Assembly (NCBI RefSeq): GCF_014642855.1
Contig: NZ_BMJB01000001.1
Coordinates: 2,728,001-2,792,000, forward strand
Length of the DNA stretch: 64,000 nucleotides
Direction of reading: 5' to 3'
Origin: Edaphobacter acidisoli
Lineage (GTDB): Bacteria; Acidobacteriota; Terriglobia; Terriglobales; Acidobacteriaceae
This document shows positions 50,524-60,166 of the stretch, one piece after another. Under the pieces are notes generated by a model that did not search any database, was not told the DNA's origin, and saw only the letters and a program-made list of their open reading frames with translations. The stretch's first letter is position 1. The number at the start of each line of letters is the position of its first letter. The position numbers and the translations under genes were made by a program.

Positions 50524-53500
50524 TTAGAAGTGGTACTTCATCGAGAGCTGCAACTGCCTCTGACCAGACCGCACAGCCGTGATCTGCCCGAAGGTATTCG
50601 CGCTCGCATTGGCTGCGGGGTTGCTCAGATAAGCACTGTTGAAGAGGTTATCCGCATCAACCCGGAAGTTGAGCTGTTGTTCATGCCAGATGGTGAAGTC
50701 CTTGGTAACTTCTGCTCCGTAGGTCTGGAAGCCTGGCGTCCGTTCCGATGTAGGACTTGCCGTGCCAAAGGTTCCGATAGCAGGCTGACCATACGCACAG
50801 ACGCCGTTATCAACGCCTGCCGTTGTGCACGGAATAGCCGAAGGATCCGTCCCGAACCAGTTGTTGATGCTGCGGTGAACAATCTTCAACGGCCGATAAT
50901 GGTTGGCGCGCTGCGCGTTGCCGTTGACCGAGGAGTTATTGGTAGCGCTGATATTGACCGGGAAGCCGGTATAGAAAACGCCGCTCATCCCAACCCTCCA
51001 TCCGCCAACGATCTCATCGACGACGAAAGGCATCGTGCCGCCATACATCCGCCCGCGCCCAACCGGAAGGTCATACACCAGGTTCCAGTTGATTGCATGA
51101 CGCACATCCTGACCCGCTGGACCATACTCCGCGTGCAGGTTGTAGACATTCTCCGCATAGGCGCTGACCGCCGTAATACTAGGTACACCATAGAAGCCGG
51201 AGCTGTTGGTCATGGCGTGGCTCCAGGTGTAGTTGGCGGTGTATTGCAGACCGTGCCACGCACGCTGCCGAAGCGTGGCCTGCATCGCGTTATAGTTCAT
51301 CATCGCGTTCGAGTCCGTGTAGCGGATGACGCCGTTGTAACCCACACCAGGCGTGGTGTAGAACGGCGCCGGCGCCTGTGCCAGACAGGCCGCTGACGGA
51401 GTCTTTGTGTTGACGTTCTGCACAACGCCGCCGACAATGCACGTGTTGTGTAGTTGGTTGCGGTAGTTGGCCGTAACCAGGTGCTGCCCGGCCTCGCCAA
51501 CATAACCAACCTGAAGCGAAGCGGTGTTGCTGACCTGATACTCCACCGTCAGGTTATAGATGCCGATAGCTTCCGGCTTCAGGTTTTTGTTCCAGACGTT
51601 ATAGACGTTGGACGCAGCTGCCGATGTGCCAAATCCTCCAGCCACATTGAAGAAGCTTCCGGGGCTGCCCGAGACGGCCTGAACACCGCTGGCCTCGAAG
51701 GTTGCCTGGAAGGGCAGATTGGTCGTCATGCGCAGATTCGCGCCGGTCCCTTCCATGAAGCTCTGCAGGCCGTATCCCCCGCGCAGCACCCAGCGCGGAG
51801 TCGCCGACCACGCAAAACCAATGCGCGGCATCACGCTGCCATAGTAAGGATCGACGAGTCCGCGGCCATACCCTGCGTTCGCGCCTGTCACGCACGGCAG
51901 ACCAATCGCCTGGCATGCTGCCGTGCTGTTGCCGTCCACGATGATGACCGACGGATTGTTCGGATCAATCGTGGACATCCTGTTACCCACCTCGTAGATC
52001 GGCTGGACGTACTCATACCGAACGCCGAGGTTGAGGGTCAGGGTGTCGAGCAGCTTCCAGTCGTCCTGCACGAAGTACGCATCGCGCCACGAGCGCATCC
52101 CCACCGGTCCGACGACGCTGCCCTTGCTCTTGAAGCCTGCACGGTCCAGCAGGTAGTCCGCCGCGGCGTATCCGGTGTTGGAATAGCCGAGCGGATTGGC
52201 CGTCGGAGATGCAGTGCCTGCACCGAGGTAGAAGAAGCCGCCAAGCGATCCATCATTGCCAGGATAGAAGTTGTTCTGCTGCTGGCGAAGGAACTGCACG
52301 CCAGCCTTGAAAGTATGGCGACCCCGCAGCCAGGTGAAGTTATCACCATAGAGGAAGGTGTTGATCGTGTAGTTCGTACCGGTGTTCTGGTTGCCGAGGT
52401 TCGTGTATTCCGTGCCGTTCGTGGCCGAGAATTGCTGCGGGCTGGCAGAGTTGCCAAACGCGAGTACAGAGAATCCGGCAAAGGCCTGCGAAACAGGATT
52501 GTTGGCTCCGATGCCAAGAATCTTGTCACCGTTCAGCCCGAAGACCCCGGTCGGATCGAGCAGCGAAGCTGCATTGCTCTGAAGGCGCGTATAGCCTGCA
52601 CGAAATTCATTGACCATGGCCGCGTTGAAGGTATGGACTTCGTTGATCGCCACGCCGCGTACCGGGTAGGTAGGCGCGCCCGCGAAGCTGGTAGGAAGCA
52701 CGTTCTGAGTGGTTGACCCCTGATTGGCAAAGGAGTAGCGAACCGAGAGGCTGTCCTTGTCAGTGGCCCTCCAATCGATCTTCACATCGAACTGGTTACC
52801 GTAGTTGCGGCTCTTGGTGGGCCCCGTATAGTTGCTGCTCGCCGGGGTGTTGGTCGCGTTAGGAGCGCGATTGGGCAGCGGGTAGATATTCGGGTGCGCC
52901 AGCAGGTACTGCGCCGCCGGGTTCGTAATGGGAATCTGGTTGTTGACGTATGCGGGGTTTCCTGCCGTCGTCGCATCGTAGAGCTGAATCAGCCGCGAGT
53001 ACGAAGCGCATTTGAAGCCGTTGATCGTGACGTAGCCCGATGTCAGTCCCTGGTCGCCGGAACACATCAAAGACGGGTTGAGAAGCTCGGAGAAGTCGCC
53101 CGTGCGCTCCTTCAACGTAAGGACGGTTGCGGTCCCGGTCCCCCCCGAGTGGTAGCGTCCTCCCTGATAGTCGCCAAAGAAGAACAGCTTGTCCTTGAAG
53201 ATGGGGCCACCCAGTGTGCCGCCGAAGATGTCGCGGGTGAAGCTGTTCCTGGGAACAATCGTCGAGCCATGTTTATTGGCCCAGGTATTCGCATTGAGGT
53301 TCTGGTTGTTCAGGAAGAAGAAGCCGCTGCCGTGGAACGCGTTCGTGCCGCTCTTGGTCTGGTAGAGAATGTCGCCGCCCAGCACGTTGCCATACTCAGC
53401 CGGCGCGTTCGCCGAGATCACCTGGACCTGGCCAATCGCATCAAGGCTGGGATTGTAGCCCGCAAGATCATCCAGCGTCGCATTGATGTTCATGCCGTCG

Positions 53501-54141
53501 AGCAGATACTGATTCGTCTGCTGGCGGTTGCCGTTGACCGAGACAGTTTGATTCGTGCTGATCGGCCCCGAGACCGAGGCGTTATTCACGAACCCGTTCG
53601 GGTTGGTGCTGACAGCGCCCGGCAAAAACATCGTCAGCGCAATAATGTTCCTGCTCACCAGCGGCACATTCTCAATTGCACGCGTATCCAGAGTCGTCGC
53701 CAGCGTCGGATTTTCTGTGTTCAGCAGTGGAGCGATGTTGGCCTCAACCTGCACGTTCTGCGCCTGGCTGGCCAGCACCAGCTTCGAATCGATCTTCGCG
53801 TTCTGCCCCGTCTCCAGCACAAACGGCCCAATCTCGGCCTTGGCAAAACCCGAACCTTCCACCGTCACCTTGTAACTGCCGATCTGCAGGAAGCGGATGT
53901 TATAGATGCCATCACTGTTGGTCGTCGTTGTCGTCGCGACGCCAGTCGCAACATTAGTTGCCGTCACCGTCGCATTCGGCACCACCGCTCCCGAAGGATC
54001 GGTCACCGTGCCATTAATGCTTCCAGTGATGGTCTGCGCAGGACAGGACATTCCAGCGCAGACAAGCGCCGCAACAATCCCAATCCATATCGTCTGAAGG
54101 AATTTGCAGATACTACCGGTAACTTGCGCCTGTCGATTCAT
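50524..54141 (-). CDS. Oar-like TonB-dependent receptor with carboxypeptidase-regulatory-like domain
   Basis: 1205 residues with AGGAGGA before ATG 54141. A signal peptide (IGIVAALVCAGMSCPA) leads to a CarboxypepD_reg-like beta sandwich at about 37-120 (ITGSINGTVTDPSGAVVPNATVTATN, GIYNIRFLQIGSYKVTVEGSGF). A plug domain follows (near 120-240) and a large barrel with many aromatic-rich strands ending LQLSMKYHF, with the terminal Phe of outer-membrane barrels. This Oar/TonB_C architecture is the acidobacterial hallmark and is thought to import oligosaccharides or related large ligands. No SusD partner or regulator adjoins it. Confidence 0.93.
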   Translation of the reverse strand: MNRQAQVTGSICKFLQTIWIGIVAALVCAGMSCPAQTITGSINGTVTDPSGAVVPNATVTATNVATGVATTTTTNSDGIYNIRFLQIGSYKVTVEGSGFAKAEIGPFVLETGQNAKIDSKLVLASQAQNVQVEANIAPLLNTENPTLATTLDTRAIENVPLVSRNIIALTMFLPGAVSTNPNGFVNNASVSGPISTNQTVSVNGNRQQTNQYLLDGMNINATLDDLAGYNPSLDAIGQVQVISANAPAEYGNVLGGDILYQTKSGTNAFHGSGFFFLNNQNLNANTWANKHGSTIVPRNSFTRDIFGGTLGGPIFKDKLFFFGDYQGGRYHSGGTGTATVLTLKERTGDFSELLNPSLMCSGDQGLTSGYVTINGFKCASYSRLIQLYDATTAGNPAYVNNQIPITNPAAQYLLAHPNIYPLPNRAPNATNTPASSNYTGPTKSRNYGNQFDVKIDWRATDKDSLSVRYSFANQGSTTQNVLPTSFAGAPTYPVRGVAINEVHTFNAAMVNEFRAGYTRLQSNAASLLDPTGVFGLNGDKILGIGANNPVSQAFAGFSVLAFGNSASPQQFSATNGTEYTNLGNQNTGTNYTINTFLYGDNFTWLRGRHTFKAGVQFLRQQQNNFYPGNDGSLGGFFYLGAGTASPTANPLGYSNTGYAAADYLLDRAGFKSKGSVVGPVGMRSWRDAYFVQDDWKLLDTLTLNLGVRYEYVQPIYEVGNRMSTIDPNNPSVIIVDGNSTAACQAIGLPCVTGANAGYGRGLVDPYYGSVMPRIGFAWSATPRWVLRGGYGLQSFMEGTGANLRMTTNLPFQATFEASGVQAVSGSPGSFFNVAGGFGTSAAASNVYNVWNKNLKPEAIGIYNLTVEYQVSNTASLQVGYVGEAGQHLVTANYRNQLHNTCIVGGVVQNVNTKTPSAACLAQAPAPFYTTPGVGYNGVIRYTDSNAMMNYNAMQATLRQRAWHGLQYTANYTWSHAMTNSSGFYGVPSITAVSAYAENVYNLHAEYGPAGQDVRHAINWNLVYDLPVGRGRMYGGTMPFVVDEIVGGWRVGMSGVFYTGFPVNISATNNSSVNGNAQRANHYRPLKIVHRSINNWFGTDPSAIPCTTAGVDNGVCAYGQPAIGTFGTASPTSERTPGFQTYGAEVTKDFTIWHEQQLNFRVDADNLFNSAYLSNPAANASANTFGQITAVRSGQRQLQLSMKYHF

Positions 54142-54392
54142 AAAGTCCTCCTAAAAAAGTGCTTCAAGATCGAATACAGTTCGAAAGAAAAACCCGGGGC
54201 ATGGTTCACGTTAGCGAATAAAGCGAAGCCAAATCATAAGCACCGAGGGCAAATTTAGTCAAAAGAAATAATTCGGGTGAAAAAACAGCCCCTAAATGTG
54301 CAATATTTCGCAAACACCCGTAATGCACGGGTTAGAGTCCCCGGAGCTACCGCGCGTTGCATCCACGCAACACCCCACAAGGAACCACGAGA

Positions 54393-54408
54393 TGTTCCAC
54401 GCGAAACA
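54393..54408. other. parS-like 16-mer
   Basis: TGTTCCACGCGAAACA differs at two positions from the palindromic ParB site TGTTTCACGTGAAACA and at one from the B. subtilis spo0J variant. A second inverted repeat, GGAAC...GTTCC (54381-54397), overlaps it. Only one copy was noticed in the window. Confidence 0.35.
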
Positions 54409-54415
54409 TTCCAGC

Positions 54416-54530
54416 CACCGGATTCCGCGGATAAGCACGGATTCTATCTTCCGTCTTATCCGCGTTTATCCGTGAAATCCGCGGTCGTCCTGCCTTTAAA
54501 TCGGTGTCATCGGTGCAAATCGGTGTTAAG
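54416..54530. repeat. Long palindromic intergenic repeat, copy 4
   Basis: CCGCGGATAAGCACGGAT near the left pairs with ATCCGTGAAATCCGCGG near 54470-54486, and the right end carries three ATCGGTG-type units ending GTTAAG, as in copies 2 and 3. Confidence 0.7.
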
Positions 54531-54545
54531 CCTCTCGGACGAGGC

Positions 54546-56126
54546 CTACAGGATGTACCGGCTCAGGTCCTGGTCCTTCACAATCGTCGCCACCTGCTGG
54601 CGCACATACTCCGGATCGACCACAATCACCTTCTCAGTCCCCGAAGCCGTCTGCCGCTCAATCACTGGCAGCGGCGGCGCAACCTGCCCACCGGCGTGTG
54701 GCGCCGAGGCGTGAACCGCCGCAACCACACCCTCCTCAGTCGTCTCCGTCCGCGGGCTCTTGAACAGGTCCGGCGCCTGGAAGCTGATCTCATCGAGCAC
54801 TCGCTCAAGAATCGTATGCAGCCGCCGCGCACCGATGTTCTCCGTCGTCTCATTCACCCGGAAAGCAAACTGCGCCATCTCCGCAATCGCCTCCTTCGTG
54901 AACTCCAGCTTCAACCCCTCCGTCTCCAGCAGCGCCATCGACTGCTTCACCAGTGACGACTTCGGCTCCGTCAGAATCCGCACAAAGTCATCCACCGTCA
55001 GCGACTGCAACTCCACGCGGATCGGAAACCGCCCCTGCAGCTCCGGAATCAGATCGCTCGGCTTCGACACATGAAACGCGCCCGCAGCAATAAACAAAAT
55101 GTGGTCGGTCGAAACCATTCCATACTTCGTATTCACCGTCGTGCCTTCCACAATCGGCAGAATGTCCCTCTGCACGCCCTCGCGCGAGACATCCGGCCCA
55201 TGCCCGCCCTCGCGCCCCGCAATCTTGTCGATCTCGTCCAGAAACACCATGCCCGAGTCTTCAACGCGCTCCACCGCCAGCTTCGTCACCTGGTCCATAT
55301 CGACAAGCCGGCCTTCTTCTTCCTGCACCAGATAGTCGAACGCCTCGTTCACCTTCATCTTGCGCTTCTTCGTGCGCTGGCCAAACAACCCAGGCAACAT
55401 GTCCTTCAGGTTGATGTCCATCTCCTCCGCGCCCTGATTCGTGATGACCTCGAAGCTCGGCATATTCCTGTCGCGCACATCCAGCTCGACGATGCGCTCA
55501 TCCAGCTTGCCCTCGCGAAACTGCTGCCGCAGCTTCTCCCGCGTGCGCTGCTCACGATCGCCGGGCTTCTCATCGCCATCGTGGACCTCGTGCGGCGTCG
55601 CAGCCGGCAATTGAATCACATTGCTCCCACTGAATCCCGTGGCGCCTGCAGCAGCCGTCGAAGGCGTCGGTGGCAGCAGCAGATCGAGCAGTCGGTCCTC
55701 GGCCGCAAGCTCTGCCTTGTCCTCAACCTCTTCCATCTTCTCTTCGCGCACCATGTCGATGGCGATCTCCACCAGATCGCGCACAATCGACTCCACATCG
55801 CGCCCCACATAACCAACCTCGGTAAACTTCGACGCCTCCACCTTCAGGAACGGCGAGTTGGTCAGCTTCGCCAGCCGCCGCGCAATCTCCGTCTTGCCCA
55901 CGCCGGTAGGCCCGATCATGATGATGTTCTTCGGCATGATCTCTTCCGCCAGCTCCGGCGAAAGCTTCTGCCGCCGCATGCGATTGCGCAGCGCAATGGC
56001 CACAGCACGCTTGGCTGCATGCTGCCCCACCACATACTTGTCCAGCTCCGCCACAATCTCACGCGGAGTCATCTCATCAAGCGCCAGCGCCTGATCGTCC
56101 GCCGTTCCAGGTAAATAAATCGCCAT
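54546..56126 (-). CDS. hslU: ATP-dependent protease ATPase subunit HslU
   Basis: 526 residues, longer than the 443 of E. coli HslU. AAA+ unfoldase of the HslUV protease. Seen: [37 protein letters not shown], Walker [10 protein letters not shown] near 73, pore loop [11 protein letters not shown] near 104, Walker [12 protein letters not shown] near 295, sensor residues [26 protein letters not shown] near 355 and the C-terminal HslV docking tail DQDLSRYIL. Extra length lies in the I domain (about 140-280) and in a low-complexity insert near 470-500 ([22 protein letters not shown]). It follows hslV by 40 bp. Confidence 0.96.
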   Translation of the reverse strand: MAIYLPGTADDQALALDEMTPREIVAELDKYVVGQHAAKRAVAIALRNRMRRQKLSPELAEEIMPKNIIMIGPTGVGKTEIARRLAKLTNSPFLKVEASKFTEVGYVGRDVESIVRDLVEIAIDMVREEKMEEVEDKAELAAEDRLLDLLLPPTPSTAAAGATGFSGSNVIQLPAATPHEVHDGDEKPGDREQRTREKLRQQFREGKLDERIVELDVRDRNMPSFEVITNQGAEEMDINLKDMLPGLFGQRTKKRKMKVNEAFDYLVQEEEGRLVDMDQVTKLAVERVEDSGMVFLDEIDKIAGREGGHGPDVSREGVQRDILPIVEGTTVNTKYGMVSTDHILFIAAGAFHVSKPSDLIPELQGRFPIRVELQSLTVDDFVRILTEPKSSLVKQSMALLETEGLKLEFTKEAIAEMAQFAFRVNETTENIGARRLHTILERVLDEISFQAPDLFKSPRTETTEEGVVAAVHASAPHAGGQVAPPLPVIERQTASGTEKVIVVDPEYVRQQVATIVKDQDLSRYIL

Positions 56127-56166
56127 CTAAAATTCCCCGTCAGCTCATCGTCGTGAGCCGCTGTTT

Positions 56167-56814
56167 CTAAACCGTCTTCAACTCTTCAATCGTCATCTGA
56201 TCGTTGGTATAAATGCAGATCTGCCCCGCAATCGCCAGCGACTTCTCCGCAATCTCCCGCGCGCTCAAGTCCGTGTTCTGCAACAGCGCGCGTGCCGCGG
56301 CCAGCGCATAGCTGCCGCCGGAGCCAATCGTCGCAATTCCCTCGTCCGGATCGATCACATCGCCCGTGCCCGAAAGCAGAAACATCTGCTTCGCATCCGT
56401 CACGATCAGCAAAGCCTCAAGCTGCCGCAGCATCTTGTCCGTGCGCCAATCCTTCGCCAGCTCCACCGCCGCGCGACCCAGGTTGCCCGCATACTGCTCC
56501 AGCTTCGTCTCGAATCGCGCAAACAAACTGAACGCATCAGCCGTCGAACCCGCAAAGCCAGCCAGCACCTTGTCGTTATAAAGCTTGCGAATCTTCTTCG
56601 CCGTACCCTTCATCACCGTCGCGCCCAGCGACACCTGCCCATCGGCAGCCATCACGACCGAGTCGCCACGTCGCACGCAGATTACCGTCGTCGAGCGAAT
56701 CCGCCGCCCTTCACCCAAATCCAAAGGATGGCCAGACGCCTTCACAGCCGGTTTCGAGGGAGCGGATTTTTTTGAACGAGCGAGCTTCGAGATAGGAGAG
56801 ACAGACGCTTTCAT
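56167..56814 (-). CDS. hslV: ATP-dependent protease peptidase subunit HslV, with N-terminal extension
   Basis: 215 residues. The proteasome-like peptidase is clear: [40 protein letters not shown], then [18 protein letters not shown] and [15 protein letters not shown]. The catalytic Thr should become the N terminus after processing; here it is Thr42, so a basic, Ser/Lys-rich propeptide of 41 residues must be removed. No in-frame ATG, GTG or TTG lies directly before STTV. hslU follows 40 bp downstream in a leftward operon; GAGAGA precedes ATG 56814. Confidence 0.95.
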   Translation of the reverse strand: MKASVSPISKLARSKKSAPSKPAVKASGHPLDLGEGRRIRSTTVICVRRGDSVVMAADGQVSLGATVMKGTAKKIRKLYNDKVLAGFAGSTADAFSLFARFETKLEQYAGNLGRAAVELAKDWRTDKMLRQLEALLIVTDAKQMFLLSGTGDVIDPDEGIATIGSGGSYALAAARALLQNTDLSAREIAEKSLAIAGQICIYTNDQMTIEELKTV

Positions 56815-56866
56815 GTGTATCTCTCAGTATATTCGCTCGAAGCCCGCCGCTTCAGCCCACGCGCGC

Positions 56867-58480
56867 CTACCGGCAGGCCGCGTTATTCGCCCCCTTGATC
56901 GCCAGAAAAGTAATCGTCGCCGGAGCCAGTTCAACGCGCCCGGCCTTCTGCGCCTTGCCGCGAATCTCCGGCAGATCGCCACTCGCCGTCACATTCAGCT
57001 CCTTGCCATTCAGGCTCACCTTGTCCGACATCAACTCGCCCGAGAGCGTATACCGCTCCGACTTCGCCGGCACATCGAGCGTAGCCGAGGCAGTCCGGTC
57101 AGCATTGATCGCCAGCAGCGCCACACCACCCGGCACATTCCGCAGACACTGCGCGTAAAGATGCAGGTTCTCCGCTCCCGAATCACCCGCATCCAGCACC
57201 GTTGTCCCCATCGTCCTGCGCCACAGCAACGCCGCCCAGTAATTCGGCCGCGGTGCCAGCGTAGTCTCGTCAATCAGCGCATAGTCGCTCGCGTCGAGCG
57301 TGTTGTGCATGATGACCTGCACCCCGCGCTTCGCCAGCACGCCCATCTGGTTCAGGTAGCGAAAGCTGTCGATAAAGTCCGATGCCCATGGATTGCCTCC
57401 GCACGCCGTCTCACCCGTCTCCGTCAGCCACATCGGCTTGCCCGGAGCATACTTATCGCGCAGCGCCACGTAATACTTTTCGTCGCGCACCGTAAGCGAG
57501 AGCCACTCACTCGAAAGCGCCGTCTCCGGCGTCGAGTGCGGAATACCAGCCATCATCGCGCAACGCTGCGAGACGCCTCCATAGAAGTGGTACGAGAACA
57601 CATCGAGCCCCGGCTCTTCGGCGCGCAGCAGGTCCTCCGCGTGAAGCCCGTGCATACTCGCAGGCATGTGGTCCATCATGCCGATATCGCCTACCGCGCT
57701 CGGCCCCGCAACCTTCATCTCCGGCGCGGCCTCACGCACGTACGCAAGAAACGCCTTGAAGTCGCGCCCGTACGCCTCCGCGTCGTATCCCTTGGGCGCG
57801 CCGCCCAGCGACGCAAAGTTTGGCTCATTGAACATCTCCGCCGCCGCAATACTGCCGCCATCGGCCTTCGTCGCGGCCACGAGTTTCTTCGCCTCCACCG
57901 GCGTCCACACGCCGCTCGCATCGCGCACCCCAGGACTGATAGCAAACGAGGTCACAATCTCCGCGTCCACCGCCTTCGAAAAATCAACAACGCCCTTCCA
58001 CTGTTGCCCCGTCAGAATGTCGCCAAAACCCTCCGGAGGCGTCTTCGGAGCCGGCCCACCTGTATCATCAAAATAAGTCGAGTTGGCCCACGTTCCGCTC
58101 ACCCGCACATACGCCGGCCCCAGCGCCGCAGCCAGCTTGCGCAGCCGTGCATTCGAAAGATCCACCGGCGGACGATACCGATACATCGAGGGATCCATTC
58201 CCACCGGAGCGCCCGGCTTTGGCTGCTCCGCAGGCGCAGCCGCGCCTCCACTCTTATAGGGGGCCCAGAACCGCCCACCCGTCACCTCAACCATCTCGAT
58301 GTTGTACGACTGGAACCGCTCATCCACCGTACCCACACGCGGCATCGTCGCAGGCGACACCTGCACAGGCGAAGCCGCCAGCAGCACAGGAGCCGCACCC
58401 AGGCCCGCCATGCCCACAAACACCGCGCCGCCCAGCAAAGCCAGCAGCCGGTTCCCTGTCACATTCCCTCGATTGGCCAT
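56867..58480 (-). CDS. Exported GH79-like (heparanase / beta-glucuronidase-type) glycosidase
   Basis: About 537 residues from ATG 58480 with AAGGGA upstream; the frame to 58558 adds unrelated residues. A hydrophobic signal segment (LALLGGAVFVGMAGLGAAPVLLA) is followed by a barrel with FQSYNIEMVEVTGGRFW, YVRVSGTWANSTYF near 130, the acid/base Glu219 in AEMFNEPNF, HFYGG near 285 and the nucleophile Glu354 in MWLTETGETACGG. The C-terminal beta domain (about 450-537) closes the fold. It would act on uronic-acid-containing glycans outside the cell; the exact substrate is inferred only from family. Confidence 0.8.
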   Translation of the reverse strand: MANRGNVTGNRLLALLGGAVFVGMAGLGAAPVLLAASPVQVSPATMPRVGTVDERFQSYNIEMVEVTGGRFWAPYKSGGAAAPAEQPKPGAPVGMDPSMYRYRPPVDLSNARLRKLAAALGPAYVRVSGTWANSTYFDDTGGPAPKTPPEGFGDILTGQQWKGVVDFSKAVDAEIVTSFAISPGVRDASGVWTPVEAKKLVAATKADGGSIAAAEMFNEPNFASLGGAPKGYDAEAYGRDFKAFLAYVREAAPEMKVAGPSAVGDIGMMDHMPASMHGLHAEDLLRAEEPGLDVFSYHFYGGVSQRCAMMAGIPHSTPETALSSEWLSLTVRDEKYYVALRDKYAPGKPMWLTETGETACGGNPWASDFIDSFRYLNQMGVLAKRGVQVIMHNTLDASDYALIDETTLAPRPNYWAALLWRRTMGTTVLDAGDSGAENLHLYAQCLRNVPGGVALLAINADRTASATLDVPAKSERYTLSGELMSDKVSLNGKELNVTASGDLPEIRGKAQKAGRVELAPATITFLAIKGANNAACR

Positions 58481-58660
58481 CCCGCTTCCCTTCATCCCGC
58501 GCATTAATTCAAACTGCGGCGAAAGTCTATATCGTCCCACCGCAACAAGAAACAGCAAAATTCGCCATCGCCTTACCCATAGCCCCCGTGACTATCCCAC
58601 AAAAGTCCGTTACTTCATCAACACCTCTCCTACCCGTTCCGCCTGGATTGGACTATTCTC

Positions 58661-59167
58661 GTGGTGAGAAATCCAATGTTGTCGTTGATTCCATCCGGAC
58701 TGCCTTCATCCCTACGCGAGCCCCAGACCCTTGCCCTCGTCGGCGCAGGGGCCGCGGCGGCCCTCGGTTTTGCCATCTACGCCCTCACCCGCAAACGCCC
58801 CACCGAAGAGGAGCTTGAGCGTGACCGCCGCGAGCTTCTGGCGCGTGTCGGCCGCATCACCGACGGCACCATCATGGACACCATGGTCGGCGAAGTGAAC
58901 AACCCAGACACCTCGCCATCAGCCGAAGACACCACACCCGCACCGCGCATCATCGTCTATAACTACCGCATCGCCGGCGTCACCTACGAGTGCGCCCAGG
59001 ACGTCACCACCCTGGCCGACCAGGTCCGCGGCATCCGCTCCGACCTGCCCGTACAAGTGCGCTACGCCCCACACAACCCCGGCAACAGCATCATCGTGGC
59101 CGACACGTGGAGCGGCCTCCGCCTCACCGCCGACCACCCCCACGACCGCACCGACACCGCCGCATAA
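58661..59167 (+). CDS. Small membrane protein, DUF3592-like
   Basis: 168 residues if started at GTG 58661, or 163 from ATG 58676. One membrane helix near 22-43 (TLALVGAGAAAALGFAIYALT) is followed by a basic RKRPTEEELERDRRELLARVGRITDGTIMDT stretch and a beta-domain of the DUF3592 type: IIVYNYRIAGVTYECAQDVTTLADQVRG and LPVQVRYAPHNPGNSIIVADTWSGLR. The latter pattern (VxYxPxNPxxSxI) is the family's strongest mark. The function is unknown. It is 42 bp upstream of the CDF transporter and could be in its operon. Confidence 0.65.
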   Translation: MVRNPMLSLIPSGLPSSLREPQTLALVGAGAAAALGFAIYALTRKRPTEEELERDRRELLARVGRITDGTIMDTMVGEVNNPDTSPSAEDTTPAPRIIVYNYRIAGVTYECAQDVTTLADQVRGIRSDLPVQVRYAPHNPGNSIIVADTWSGLRLTADHPHDRTDTAA

Positions 59168-59209
59168 GCTGCGTTTGAAGCCCGTTCCACCCCGGACTAC
59201 ACTTAAACC

Positions 59210-60166
59210 ATGCACATGGTCGCTACCCCCAACCGCAAAATGCAGCGCGTCCTCCAGGCCTCCATGGTGCTTACGTTTGCCTACGTCGTCGCGACGTTCG
59301 TCTTCGGCCTGCGCGCCCACTCCCTGGCCCTGATCTCCGAAGCGGGCCACAATCTCTCCGACCTCTTCGCCATCCTGCTCTCCTTCGTCGCGGTCTACTT
59401 CCAGTCCCGCCCCGCAACCGACCAGAAGACCTTCGGCTACCAGCGCGCCGGCGTACTCGCCGCCTTCGTCAACGCCGTCACCCTCGTCGTGCTCTCCGCC
59501 TGGATCGCCATCGAAGCCATCCACCGCCTCGCTGCGCCCGTACAGGTGCAGCCGCGTCTGATGATGTACGTCGCCGCCGCCGGCGTTCTGATGAACGGCA
59601 CCATTGCGCTGCTACTCTGGCGCTTCTCCGGCGACGTCAACATCCGCAGCGTCTTCCTCCACATGCTCGGCGACACGCTCTCGACCGCCGCCGTCATCAT
59701 CGGCGGCGCAGCCATCCTCTTCACCGGCATGGTCTGGATCGACCCCGTACTCTCCATCATCATCGCCCTGATGATCCTCTGGAGCTCCATCTCCATCATC
59801 CGCGAGACGCTCAACATCCTGCTCGAAGGCACGCCTAGGAGCGTGCAGCTTATTGCTGTGCGCGAAGCCATGCAATCGGTCAGTGGAGTCATCGACGTCC
59901 ACGACCTGCACGTCTGGTCGCTCGGCTCACACTCCCACGCCCTCGCCAGCCACGTCACCATCGACGAGCGCCCCATGAGCGAGTGCGCCGACATCCTCAA
60001 CGGCCTCAACAAAACACTTCACGACCGCTTCCACATCACCCACACCACCATCCAGTTCGAAACCACCGGCTGCGAAACCACCCACGGCTGCAGCTCCCCA
60101 CCTGAACTCGAAGCCGTCGGCGCCCACGACCACCATCATCACCACGGCCACAGCCACAGCCACTAG
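59210..60166 (+). CDS. Cation diffusion facilitator (CzcD-like) metal exporter
   Basis: 318 residues with six membrane helices. Exchanges cytosolic Zn, Co or similar divalent metal for protons. The transport sites are HSLALISEAGHNLSDLFAI near 42-60 (His and Asp of helix II) and FLHMLGDTLSTAAVI near 145-160 (His and Asp of helix V). The cytosolic domain follows (about 200-290, VIDVHDLHVWSLGSHSHALASHV). The C terminus is a His-rich metal-binding tail (HDHHHHHGHSHSH). ATG 59210 starts 42 bp after the DUF3592-like gene. Confidence 0.95.
   Translation: MHMVATPNRKMQRVLQASMVLTFAYVVATFVFGLRAHSLALISEAGHNLSDLFAILLSFVAVYFQSRPATDQKTFGYQRAGVLAAFVNAVTLVVLSAWIAIEAIHRLAAPVQVQPRLMMYVAAAGVLMNGTIALLLWRFSGDVNIRSVFLHMLGDTLSTAAVIIGGAAILFTGMVWIDPVLSIIIALMILWSSISIIRETLNILLEGTPRSVQLIAVREAMQSVSGVIDVHDLHVWSLGSHSHALASHVTIDERPMSECADILNGLNKTLHDRFHITHTTIQFETTGCETTHGCSSPPELEAVGAHDHHHHHGHSHSH

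Larger units (their letters stand above)
54142..54545. other. 404-bp intergenic region upstream of the Oar receptor
   Basis: The part next to the receptor (54142-54300) is A/T-rich and presumably holds its promoter, which I could not define. A parS-like 16-mer sits at 54393-54408 and repeat copy 4 fills 54416-54530 next to the hslU stop. No gene is seen. Confidence 0.5.

Noticed and set aside
52894..54258. A 454-codon plus-strand frame opposite the Oar receptor
   Set aside because: Arg-rich shadow; the minus-strand receptor is complete with signal peptide, plug and C-terminal Phe.
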